From positions 1 to 37,075 of the IMG/VR virus record IMGVR_UViG_3300038548_000049: a DNA stretch of 37,075 nucleotides. One strand, 5' to 3'. Below, piece by piece: positions 30,198 to 37,075 of the stretch. Origin of the DNA: a virus. Each line of letters begins with the position of its first letter. Position 1 is the stretch's first letter. The notes under the pieces are model-generated. The model ran no database searches. It had not been told where the DNA came from and saw only the letters and a program-made list of their open reading frames with translations. Made by a program: the position numbers and the translations under genes.

Positions 30198-31549
30198 TTT
30201 TTAGCGTCCTCTATGCGTGCGCGTGCTATCTCTGCGTACTGCGCGTCTAATTCAAAGCCCAAAAAGCCGAAGCCTTCAAGAGCTGCGCCCCGACCTGTTG
30301 ATCCGCTACCGGTAAACGGGTCGACGATCAAACCGCCGGGCGGAGTAACTAAACGGCATAACCAGCGCATAAGCTCGGTAGGCTTAACGGTTGGGTGAAT
30401 GTTTTTAGCCCCGCTCGTTCTCCCTGCGCCACTTCTCGGGCTGTTTAGCCCGTCGCTGCCTTCTTGCCTGCCGCCGGTAACTTCGCCCGCTGTGTGCATG
30501 TCGAACAGCTCGAGGCCAGCTTCGCGATCTGCTTTGCTCGCCTTGGCCGAATAGAAGTAACGGTCCATAGGGTCGGGCAGACAACCATCATGTAAAACAT
30601 TACCGGGCCAGCGGCCGCCCTCAACACGACAGCCGTTAATATTTAAAGCCCCCGCGCCGTGCTTCAGTACATTATTAGCGTACGTTCCGTCTAACGGCTT
30701 ACGGCAAAGTATGATCGGTTCGTGTGCGGGTTTTAACGCCGTGCCGAAGCCCTCCCAGTTTTTCGCCTCTTCGGTGTGCGGTTCGGTTATTGCAGACGGC
30801 GGCAAAGACACCCCGCCTTCATACTTAGCGCGCCACTCTGAAGCCTGCGCCGGTTGTTCGTGGTGGCCGACTATCTTACGGTTTTTAGTATTCTGACTTT
30901 CTACCGTACGCGCTTCGATTAACACCTCAACCCAAGCCGGCACCGGTTCGGTAAGGTACGGGCGTAGCCTCTCGAAGTGCTCGCGGGTGATAACTTCGGG
31001 CTGTTTGCCGTTAGGTCGGCAGTCGGTCCAGTGTCTCGCTAAAGTCTTGGTACCACAAATTCGGTCGATCTCCGGGTTGGTCATGTTAACCCACGGCTTA
31101 AACCATTCAGTAAAAGCGTAAGCCCTCGCGGTGCGTGCCTCTACGGCGTCGTAGGCGTCGATCGCTTTGCTAATGTCTAACGACTTAGGGAAACCCGAAC
31201 CGTACATCCAGTGCAACATGTCGACAACCTCAAAGCCCGCAATACGCAGACTTATCGCCATTAAATCGACGGTACGACTTCCAGCAAAAACAACACAATA
31301 GCCGCCAGGTTTAAGGATCCTATACGCTTCCGCCCATGTCAGCGGACCAGGTACGAAGCTGTCCCACGTTTTACCCATAAAGCCGCCACCGGTTGCGGTG
31401 TAGTCGTCACCGTTTAACCAGTGCTTTAACACCTCGGCGATCTTCGGTTGTTTGCTCAGGCCGTACGGCGCATCGGTCACAATGCTGTCGACGCTGTTAG
31501 CTGCTAGCGTTTTCATGCCCGCACGACAACACATATTAATTACTGTCAT
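30194..31549 (-). CDS. DNA methyltransferase, N6-adenine/N4-cytosine (beta-type order)
   Basis: 451 residues from ATG 31547-31549, which overlaps the upstream stop (ATGA); an upstream ATG at 31567 is less likely. Motif IV is DAPY (26-29, where DPPY is usual) near the N-terminus, followed by a GGYCVVFAG strand. Motif I, VDPFTGSGSTGRGA, and FELDAQYAEIARAR are near the C-terminus. That IV-then-I order defines the beta class. The roughly 300 residues between include the target-recognition part. Protects phage DNA from host restriction or alters regulation. No partner restriction enzyme is seen. Confidence 0.88.
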   Translation of the reverse strand: MTVINMCCRAGMKTLAANSVDSIVTDAPYGLSKQPKIAEVLKHWLNGDDYTATGGGFMGKTWDSFVPGPLTWAEAYRILKPGGYCVVFAGSRTVDLMAISLRIAGFEVVDMLHWMYGSGFPKSLDISKAIDAYDAVEARTARAYAFTEWFKPWVNMTNPEIDRICGTKTLARHWTDCRPNGKQPEVITREHFERLRPYLTEPVPAWVEVLIEARTVESQNTKNRKIVGHHEQPAQASEWRAKYEGGVSLPPSAITEPHTEEAKNWEGFGTALKPAHEPIILCRKPLDGTYANNVLKHGAGALNINGCRVEGGRWPGNVLHDGCLPDPMDRYFYSAKASKADREAGLELFDMHTAGEVTGGRQEGSDGLNSPRSGAGRTSGAKNIHPTVKPTELMRWLCRLVTPPGGLIVDPFTGSGSTGRGAALEGFGFLGFELDAQYAEIARARIEDAKK

Positions 31550-31767
31550 GGTCTGATCGACTCCCATAATTTAGTTTTAGCACTTTGCACCAGTTCCGGC
31601 GGTAGCATATTCTCGCCGCTAGGTATGACGCTTCGGGTGTTGCCTTTTACTTGCCACACGGCCACGCCGTAGTCAATCGTAGCGCCTACCCCGCGCTGAA
31701 TAGGTATGATTGTGACCTCTATCTCAAGGCCTGCGCCAGCAACGGGCACAACTACGGAAGCTATCAC
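31546..31767 (-). CDS. Hypothetical 73-residue protein
   Basis: Start GTG in GTGA overlap with the VRR-NUC gene; stop overlaps the methyltransferase ATG. Beta-rich N-terminal half (EIEVTIIPIQRGVGATIDYGVAVWQV) and a short helix at the end. No domain is recognised. Its place between a nuclease and a methyltransferase, with coupling on both sides, makes it a real operon member. Confidence 0.6.
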   Translation of the reverse strand: MIASVVVPVAGAGLEIEVTIIPIQRGVGATIDYGVAVWQVKGNTRSVIPSGENMLPPELVQSAKTKLWESIRP

Positions 31768-32270
31768 AGCGACACCTCGCCGGTGCTGAATTGTGCTAGC
31801 CCACCTTTGCCACTAACGACAGCTAGGTAGGCTTGCTGTGCTTCTTCCCGCCCCTTGCCTGTGTAGTGCCACCCTGGGCGCTTGCACTCTACGGCGACAA
31901 ACTGGCCGATCGTGGTGCCGAGCATGCTGTGGGTAATAGTCCTAGGCATAACGCCGATCAGGTCACTTGATTTTATGATCGCGTTTAATTGGCTCGAGTC
32001 GTTAGCAAGGCCATAACGGACCATGCGCTGATCGACTTGCCCGTGGAACCCGCAACGGCCACAATTATAATCAACCTTCGCCGGGGTGGCCCCGACGTTA
32101 TTACGCCAAGACAAACCGCCGGCGCGAGATATAGCGAACCGTGCCTGCTGCTGTGCGTAGCTTTCATCGTGCCCCGCATACGCCGAGGCTATTGTAGGTT
32201 GTTGCGCCGTCACTTGTGAAAGCTCCGCCGCGGCTTGTGGGTTACGTATGGCCCATTCGTTAAATGTCAT
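31764..32270 (-). CDS. VRR-NUC domain nuclease
   Basis: 168 residues. The core pattern is RNNVGA (56-61), RYGLANDSSQ, then SSDLIG with D103, later FVAVECKRPG with E128 and K130, and EEAQQAYL. This is the D...ExK catalytic set of VRR-NUC (PD-(D/E)xK) nucleases, which cut branched DNA. An inserted CGRCGF (70-75) gives two Cys. In related phages a VRR-NUC gene next to an SF2 helicase is common, as here. The ATG is preceded by AAAGG; it overlaps the helicase stop. The likely role is resolving replication or recombination intermediates. Confidence 0.88.
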   Translation of the reverse strand: MTFNEWAIRNPQAAAELSQVTAQQPTIASAYAGHDESYAQQQARFAISRAGGLSWRNNVGATPAKVDYNCGRCGFHGQVDQRMVRYGLANDSSQLNAIIKSSDLIGVMPRTITHSMLGTTIGQFVAVECKRPGWHYTGKGREEAQQAYLAVVSGKGGLAQFSTGEVSL

Positions 32271-33981
32271 AGCTAAAGCCTTTTGTTATGCGCGCTATTA
32301 ACGCGTCGGTGTCTTTATCGTTTAAAGTAAAAGCCGTCGACATGTCAATGCCGAAGCGTAAGTAAAACCGTCTATATTTTTCGCTCATACTGCGATCGGT
32401 TGGTTGTAGTCCCACCCACCAGCCGACGAGGTTATGAAGTACACCGCGACGGTATTTAGCCGCGGAGTGGCGCCTGACTGCTTGCCCGTGAAACTTCGGC
32501 GGTATGATCTTCCCGTTTTCGTCGGGGTGGAACAGCCCCCGTGCGAAGTCCTCGTCGCTCATATTGGCCGCCTGTCTCTCGGCGAATAATGCCGCCAGTC
32601 CTTCGACGTCTAGCTCCAACAGGTCGCCGTCTACGTGCTTCGGCTTCTTACGTTCAATCGGTACGGGCGCAAAGCCGCAGTAAGGACAGGTTTTATAATA
32701 CGCTTCGTGTGGCTGCGTACAGGCTAAACAAACTTTTTGCGGTATCGTCGACATGTCCGTCTTACGGGCGCCTTTCTCTTCGTCGTCTAGTGACCAAACG
32801 CGCGGCCAGTCCGGCATCCCGTGGCGTTCCCAGTTACGCACCGGGTCGATAATAATGGCGTAAGGTTTAGGCCCGGCGGCAATCGCAGCTTTACGGCCCG
32901 CAATGGTCGAGAGATCGAACCCGGGGGCGTACACAACGCGGAGCACACGGCCGCACATTTGTAAAAATTTAGCTAGTGACTGCGTGGGCCTTCCGAGTAC
33001 GTCGGCGTCGCAGAGAGGCACGTCAAAACCTTCATCAAACAGGTCGACATTTGTTAACCCGAGATTAGCCCCGCTCTCGAACTTGTCTAGCTCCGCGTCT
33101 CGTTCCCCGGCGTCAGTGCCACCGCTTAAAGCTTTACACTCTACGCCTTGCGCCATAAACTCGGCCGCCGTTTCTTCGGCCGTCAGTACGTCAGTGTTAA
33201 AAACTATAAAACGCTTACCGTCGGCAAATTGCTTATAGTGGGCCACGATGTCGCCGATCAAGTGCGAGTCAACAACCCTGGCACGTAACGCCTTAGCGTT
33301 AAAGTCCCCGGAAGCCGTAACCGCTAGATCGCTAACATCGAGGTCAGACGCCGGCGCATAGTATTTATAAGGCGTTAAGAAGCCGTTATCTATAAGCCAT
33401 TTAGTCGTCTTGCCTTCGACCATTTCTTCCACAAACCCGCTAGCGTCTGCGCCGAGGCCTTTACCGTCTGCGCGTTTCGGCGTAGCTGTGACAAATAGAA
33501 GTTTAGCGCGTTCTAACAAGTGGACAGCAACGGCCCACGATCCCGTGTTGACGTAGTGGTGCCCTTCATCGAACACGCCTAACGTTATTTGGTTAACCCA
33601 CGACATAAGCCCCGCGTCATTCTGTGACGACTTACTCGCTAACGTCTGAACACTAGCGACACCACAAAGCGCGTGCTGATCGACATAGCAAGCGTCTAAG
33701 AAGCGCAAATGGCGGCGACGTATGCGGCGGATCACGGACTGCGGGGCGACAATGCGGTGTTTAACGCCAAGCTTTGCCAGCGATAAGCTGATCTGGCTTA
33801 GTATTTCTTTACGGTGAACGCATACGATACTTGCCCCGTTATGGTCCTTTATAATGTAACTGAATATCACAGTTTTACCGCCGCCCGTCGCTAGTACCGC
33901 GAGAACAACCCTTACGCGGTTCCACGCATCATGTATGGCGTTGACTAAAGACATCTGATACTTGCGAAGTTTAAAACTCAC
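32260..33981 (-). CDS. SF2 DEAD/DEAH-type helicase
   Basis: 573 residues from GTG 33979-33981, which overlaps the previous stop (GTGA) and has GGAG nine bases upstream; an ATG 15 bases earlier is possible. Motif I is ATGGGKT (31-37), II DEGHH (138-142), III TATPKR, V-VI FDEGFDVP and QMCGRVLR. A zinc-ribbon-like CLACTQPHEAYYKTCPYCG lies C-terminal to the helicase core, and the last 120 residues form an additional domain. Typical of phage replication clusters with VRR-NUC and PolA. Role: fork or branch unwinding. Confidence 0.92.
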   Translation of the reverse strand: MSFKLRKYQMSLVNAIHDAWNRVRVVLAVLATGGGKTVIFSYIIKDHNGASIVCVHRKEILSQISLSLAKLGVKHRIVAPQSVIRRIRRRHLRFLDACYVDQHALCGVASVQTLASKSSQNDAGLMSWVNQITLGVFDEGHHYVNTGSWAVAVHLLERAKLLFVTATPKRADGKGLGADASGFVEEMVEGKTTKWLIDNGFLTPYKYYAPASDLDVSDLAVTASGDFNAKALRARVVDSHLIGDIVAHYKQFADGKRFIVFNTDVLTAEETAAEFMAQGVECKALSGGTDAGERDAELDKFESGANLGLTNVDLFDEGFDVPLCDADVLGRPTQSLAKFLQMCGRVLRVVYAPGFDLSTIAGRKAAIAAGPKPYAIIIDPVRNWERHGMPDWPRVWSLDDEEKGARKTDMSTIPQKVCLACTQPHEAYYKTCPYCGFAPVPIERKKPKHVDGDLLELDVEGLAALFAERQAANMSDEDFARGLFHPDENGKIIPPKFHGQAVRRHSAAKYRRGVLHNLVGWWVGLQPTDRSMSEKYRRFYLRFGIDMSTAFTLNDKDTDALIARITKGFSYDI

Positions 33982-34241
33982 GGGCGCACGCTCCATTTGC
34001 TAAGGTCGGCCGCTACGGCTTCAAGTGCGAAAATCTCATGTTGGACGCTAAAGCGCGCCGCGCTGATTAAGATGTCAATAATAGGTATAAAACGGTTATT
34101 AACTAAAAAGCCTAACTCTTCCATTAAAAGGAAGTAGTCCTCGTCGTGCACGCAATCGTAGTGGCGGAACCCACACGCTAAGGCCCCCTCGTAATTCCGT
34201 AAGTTTTTTTCTATATCTAGCAAGGTGTCAGGGTTCCGCAT
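33978..34241 (-). CDS. Hypothetical first gene of the leftward early operon
   Basis: 87 residues from the ATG at 34239-34241, with GAGG upstream. A longer frame from 34304 would begin on the -35 box of the promoter and is rejected. It is acidic and helical (NPDTLLDIEKNLRNYEGALACGF, EDYFLLMEELGFLVNNRFIPI), with no known motif. It overlaps the helicase start. Early host-acting or helicase-partner function is possible. Confidence 0.6.
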   Translation of the reverse strand: MRNPDTLLDIEKNLRNYEGALACGFRHYDCVHDEDYFLLMEELGFLVNNRFIPIIDILISAARFSVQHEIFALEAVAADLSKWSVRP

Positions 34242-34272
34242 TTCGTTAACCTCTTCGTTTATATTGTCGCCA

Positions 34273-34301
34273 AGCTTACGCCGTAACTTTCTTATTGTCA
34301 A
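34273..34301 (-). promoter_or_regulatory. Promoter for the leftward early operon
   Basis: In the minus direction TTGACA (plus 34296-34301) is followed after 17 bases by TAAGCT (plus 34273-34278). The -35 is perfect and the -10 weak. An alternative -10 is TATAAA a little further on with a poor -35. Either places the transcript start upstream of the ATG at 34241. Confidence 0.55.
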
Positions 34302-34316
34302 CATAGAAAATAGTTA

Positions 34317-34345
34317 TTGACAGGTTAGAAAATAGCGCCTAGTAT
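34317..34345 (+). promoter_or_regulatory. Strong promoter for the rightward replication operon
   Basis: TTGACA (34317-34322), a spacer of 17 bases, then TAGTAT (34340-34345), close to the sigma70 consensus. It is back-to-back with the leftward promoter: the two TTGACA boxes are 15 bases apart and inverted, so one bound regulator could control both. It reads into the genes at 34388 onward, including SSB and, across the window join, polymerase. Confidence 0.8.
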
Positions 34346-34387
34346 TCACATCGTCAACACGACTTAACAACACGGAGTAACTACGAA

Positions 34388-35101
34388 ATGTTTAAATTAG
34401 AATTCCCAGCGGAAAACAAAACGCTAGCCGCAGCAATAGGCCGCGCACTATTAGAGTACGGCACCGGCGAAGTGACAGCGGGCGCAATTATCACGCACAC
34501 CATTAAAAAAGAAGTGGGCGACGTAGCCCTAACCGAAACGGTTACCACTGAGCCGGTAAAGACGACGGCAACGCAGGATCCCGTAGAATCAACTGCTATA
34601 CTCGGTGCGGGAAGTGCCCCCGCTGCACAGGGTACAGATAACACCGATCGCAATAACCTAGACGAGAAGGGCGTAGGCAAAAACCCCGACTTTTGTAGTA
34701 ACGCGCAGATCCCGTTCTTCCAGTCAGGCAAGAAAAAAGGCCAATGGAAGAAAAAGCAAGGCGTAGACGAAGCCGATTACGACGCATGGTACGGAGCCGA
34801 GCTAGCTAACGCCAACCCCGCCAACCAAACGGCAGCCAGCGGCACACCGGTAGACACCGGCGCGGCATTCGGTAACCGATCGGCAGCGGCTAACGCGAGC
34901 GGTGAAACCTTCGCCAACGCGGGCGAGTTTATGGCGTGGGTTGCCGAGCAACAAGCCGCGGATCGCCTAACACAAGCGGACATCGACAACGCCTACCAAG
35001 TGACGCAGGTACAAGTACACGACTTGTTTAACCCTGACTTATTCGATAACGCGGTGTCAGCGGTCTACCAGTTCTTAAGACCTATATCAGAGGGGGCATA
35101 A
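34388..35101 (+). CDS. Unknown protein, first gene of the replication operon
   Basis: 237 residues from ATG 34388 with GGAG upstream. An N-terminal helical part (KLEFPAENKTLAAAIGRALLEYGTG) is followed by a Thr/Ala-rich linker and then FCSNAQIPFFQSGKKKGQWKKKQGVDEADYDAWYGAEL, a compact basic/aromatic element. A second Ala/Thr/Asn-rich linker and a helical C-terminus complete it. It ends in a TAATG overlap with the nuclease gene. It is not recognised; being upstream of nuclease, SSB and polymerase it is probably a replication or recombination accessory protein. Confidence 0.65.
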   Translation: MFKLEFPAENKTLAAAIGRALLEYGTGEVTAGAIITHTIKKEVGDVALTETVTTEPVKTTATQDPVESTAILGAGSAPAAQGTDNTDRNNLDEKGVGKNPDFCSNAQIPFFQSGKKKGQWKKKQGVDEADYDAWYGAELANANPANQTAASGTPVDTGAAFGNRSAAANASGETFANAGEFMAWVAEQQAADRLTQADIDNAYQVTQVQVHDLFNPDLFDNAVSAVYQFLRPISEGA

Positions 35102-36309
35102 TGGGCGCCGAGCACGCGCCTCTCCCCCCTAGTGGTTCCCCTCAGTGGGGGTACTGCTCCGGGTCGATTATGGCGAACATGCAAGCGCCGGACATCGAAC
35201 TCCCCCGCACCCGCGCCGGCACCGCGTCGCACTGGGTAGTGTCTGAGTGTTTGGGCACACTACGGGAAGGCCGGAGGGAGGTATGCGACGCGTTCATAGG
35301 GGCGCAGGCACCGAACGGCGTCATTATCGACGAAGAAATGGCGGAAGGCGCACAGGTATTCGTCGACAACGCAATGGCTGTAGCTACTGAGCACGACGCC
35401 GTCGGCTGCATGTTAATAGAGCACAGGGTGCACATGCCGCACATTCACCCGCAAAACTGGGGCACGCTCGATCTGTGTATCCCTTTGCTAAAATGGGAGA
35501 GGGTGAACGAGAACGTAGACCGAGTGGTAAGCGGTACGATCTACATGATCGACTACAAGTTCGGGCACCGTGAAAACAAGGCCTTTGCTAACTTACAGCT
35601 GATCGACTACTTAGCCGGTATCTGTAACGAGTACCAGATCGACGAGCTCGCCGAGCAGTTTATCGAGGTAGTGTTCCAAATAGTGCAACCGTTTTGTTAT
35701 CACGCTAAAAACCCGATCGACGAATGGCGTACGAGCGTCGCGGATTTGCGGGGTTACGTTAACCAGCTAACGGCTAAAGCGCAAGAGGCGTTTAGTAACC
35801 CGACGTTTAGCAGTGGCGCACATTGCCGCGATTGTAAGTCTATAGTACGTTGTAGCGTGGCGCGTAAGTCTCACTACAGTTTAATAGACTACACTAACGA
35901 ACCGTGTGTGATCGACAACATGAACGGCCAAGACCTAGCGGTCGAACGTGGCATACTTAAGCAGGGCGCGGCGACGCTCAAAGCACGCCTTGAAGCTATC
36001 GAAGAAGAGCTGAAACACCGCATAGGTAAAGGCGAGAGCGACAGCGGCCTAGCGCTCGAAAACGGCGAAGGGAACCTAGCGTGGGCCATACCGGCACCGC
36101 AGGCGGTCATGTTCGCAGCCCAACTCGGGATCGACGCGGCAAAAGCGGGCATCTTAACCCCCACACAAACGATCGCGAAAGCATCTAAGGACATGAAACC
36201 GATCATAGAACAAGCGCTAAAAACGGTAACTAAACGCCCATCAACGGGTCTTAAATTAATCAAAGCGACCGAAAGTAGAACGGCTCGCGCATTCAGCAAA
36301 AAGGTATAA
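35101..36309 (+). CDS. DUF2800-like PD-(D/E)xK nuclease
   Basis: 402 residues with GAGGGGG before the ATG. The N-terminal pattern RAGTASHWVVSECL (G40, H44, E49) and later GTLDLCIPLL with MIDYKFGHREN and LQLIDYLAG are the H...D...DxK...QxxxY sites of RecB/Cas4-type nucleases. C-terminal Cys residues (HCRDCKSIVRCSV) suggest an iron-sulfur or zinc clasp, also like that family. DUF2800 genes stand next to DUF2815 SSB and PolA in many phages, as here. It probably makes 3' single-stranded ends for recombination-dependent replication. Confidence 0.82.
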   Translation: MGAEHAPLPPSGSPQWGYCSGSIMANMQAPDIELPRTRAGTASHWVVSECLGTLREGRREVCDAFIGAQAPNGVIIDEEMAEGAQVFVDNAMAVATEHDAVGCMLIEHRVHMPHIHPQNWGTLDLCIPLLKWERVNENVDRVVSGTIYMIDYKFGHRENKAFANLQLIDYLAGICNEYQIDELAEQFIEVVFQIVQPFCYHAKNPIDEWRTSVADLRGYVNQLTAKAQEAFSNPTFSSGAHCRDCKSIVRCSVARKSHYSLIDYTNEPCVIDNMNGQDLAVERGILKQGAATLKARLEAIEEELKHRIGKGESDSGLALENGEGNLAWAIPAPQAVMFAAQLGIDAAKAGILTPTQTIAKASKDMKPIIEQALKTVTKRPSTGLKLIKATESRTARAFSKKV

Positions 36310-36312
36310 GTT

Positions 36313-37075
36313 ATGATATTCGACGACAAACATGTAAAAATTCACGGCTGTTTCATCGTATGGGACGGGATCACACGCCCGGAACAAGGTCACGACGGCA
36401 AGCCTAAGTACAGCTTGAAAGTGGTAGTAAACCCGAATAACCCTGATCTAGCTGACATGAATAACTTAGCTAACACCACGTTACAAACGTCTAAGTTTCG
36501 CGGTCAGTTACCCGCCGGCGGTCGTATGCCAATCGGTCAGGCACGCCCCGACGAGTTTAACAACCTGTACCCGGGCTGGGTAGTTCTTGGCTGTAACACG
36601 CAACGTCTACCCGACGTCTACGACGAAAACGGCGGCAAGTTGGACCCTATGCAGTACGGCCCTATGCTGTTCGGAGCGCAACAAGTAGACGTACTAGTCC
36701 ATTGTTACGAGTACGACGCGAAGGGTAACAAAGGTATAGCGACCGGGCTAGACGCTTTTAGTATCATCGTAAGCGCTAACGCGGTGCCTCAAAACTTCGG
36801 CGGCGCTGGTATCGCAACTCAGGGCGCATTCGGTCCAAGCGGCGCAGCTCCACAGGGCGGGCAACCGCAAGGCGGCTACGCTCCTCAAGGTCAGCCACAG
36901 GGCGGGCAACCGCAAGGCGGCTACGCTCCTCAAGGTCAGCCACAGGGTGGACAACCGCAAGGCGGCTACGCTCCTCAAGGTCAGCCACAGGGTGGACAAC
37001 CGCAAGGCGGCTACGCTCCTCAAGGTCAGACACAGGGTGGACAACCGCAAGGCGGCTACGCTCCTCAAGGTCAGA
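36313..37075 (+). CDS. Single-stranded DNA-binding protein (DUF2815-like), N-terminal part
   Basis: Starts ATG 36313, three bases after the nuclease stop, and runs off the right edge; its end is at 1-275. The first 160 residues ([54 protein letters not shown], and [14 protein letters not shown]) have the character of DUF2815/gp2.5-like OB-fold SSBs. The remainder is a series of 15-residue [15 protein letters not shown] units, at least five on this side. The role is coating single-stranded DNA at the fork; the low-complexity tail may mediate protein contacts or self-association. The complete length is unknown because the repeat number at the junction is uncertain. Confidence 0.85.
   Translation, partial: MIFDDKHVKIHGCFIVWDGITRPEQGHDGKPKYSLKVVVNPNNPDLADMNNLANTTLQTSKFRGQLPAGGRMPIGQARPDEFNNLYPGWVVLGCNTQRLPDVYDENGGKLDPMQYGPMLFGAQQVDVLVHCYEYDAKGNKGIATGLDAFSIIVSANAVPQNFGGAGIATQGAFGPSGAAPQGGQPQGGYAPQGQPQGGQPQGGYAPQGQPQGGQPQGGYAPQGQPQGGQPQGGYAPQGQTQGGQPQGGYAPQGQ
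36850..37074. repeat. 45-bp tandem repeat array, right part
   Basis: Five complete 45-bp units at 36850-36894, 36895-36939, 36940-36984, 36985-37029 and 37030-37074, with one further base. Units 1-2 read GGCGGG near the start and 3-5 GGTGGA; unit 5 begins ACA like the later units of the left part. All are in frame with the SSB gene. Codon choice is nearly fixed between copies, so the array expanded recently or is homogenised by recombination. Confidence 0.95.

Noticed and set aside
34242-34304. Longer start (ATG 34304) for the 87-residue protein
   Set aside because: It would begin on the perfect TTGACA of the leftward promoter; ATG 34241 has GAGG upstream.
36748-37068. Long minus-strand open frames with repeated units at the right end
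   Set aside because: Both are reverse readings of the SSB repeat, no ribosome-binding site, and the plus-strand frame is a clear protein.
36850-37075. CRISPR-like look of regularly spaced repeats
   Set aside because: Units are directly adjacent, without unique spacers, and all in frame with a coding sequence.

Overview
The window reads as an essentially complete genome of a tailed, long non-contractile-tail (siphovirus-like) bacteriophage of a Gram-negative host. Evidence is a terminase / Mu-F-like head protein / DUF4055-type portal / scaffold / capsid / tail-tube / tape-measure series, a GH108-type endolysin with no signal peptide, its own replication machinery, dense gene packing with ATGA, GTGA and TAATG overlaps, and sigma70-like promoters. 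No integrase, rRNA or tRNA gene and no CRISPR array was seen. A marine or aquatic gammaproteobacterial host would fit but is not proven. The two ends of the window both fall inside one 45-bp tandem repeat array in one gene, a single-stranded DNA-binding protein, and in the same reading frame. The molecule is therefore circular or circularly permuted and was opened at that repeat; the true repeat copy number is uncertain.

Layout. (A) 34388-37075 and 1-4174, plus strand: replication operon from a strong promoter at 34317-34345. It holds an unknown leader protein, a DUF2800-type nuclease, the repeat-bearing DUF2815-type SSB, a terminator-like hairpin, a family A DNA polymerase with an inserted zinc ribbon, two small proteins, a miniature DnaN-like sliding clamp and an XhlA-like membrane protein. 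(B) 4158-22161, minus strand: the late operon, read leftward as terminase small and large subunits, head morphogenesis protein, ParB-like protein, portal, scaffold, capsid, head-tail connector proteins, tail tube, a frameshifting tail chaperone pair, tape measure, tail protein, tailspike, endolysin and a DUF1353-type protein. (C) 22162-22723: the only long gene-free stretch. It holds two nested perfect inverted repeats sharing one centre at about 22438, around a hairpin and an AT-rich tract; this is a strong candidate for a replication origin or master operator. (D) 22724-28451, plus strand: an operon of small proteins, a primase-polymerase/SF3 helicase and a tRNA-guanine-transglycosylase-like (DpdA-like) enzyme. 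(E) 28402-34241, minus strand: SF2 helicase, VRR-NUC nuclease, DNA methyltransferase, small regulators (TetR-type HTH, PapB-like), a zinc-ribbon membrane protein and, beyond a terminator, an isolated structural-type gene.

How it works together (inference). Divergent promoters near 34.3 kb and a promoter at 22.66 kb drive replication and take-over genes: primase-helicase, SF2 helicase, PolA, mini-clamp, SSB and nucleases. The methyltransferase and the transglycosylase-like protein may modify phage DNA against host restriction. The leftward late operon then packages DNA, builds the particle and lyses the cell. The most notable points are the symmetric repeat region, the 178-residue clamp-like protein, the transglycosylase-like enzyme without partner synthesis genes, the Q/G/P repeat tail of the SSB, and the T8 slippery site joining the two tail chaperone frames.
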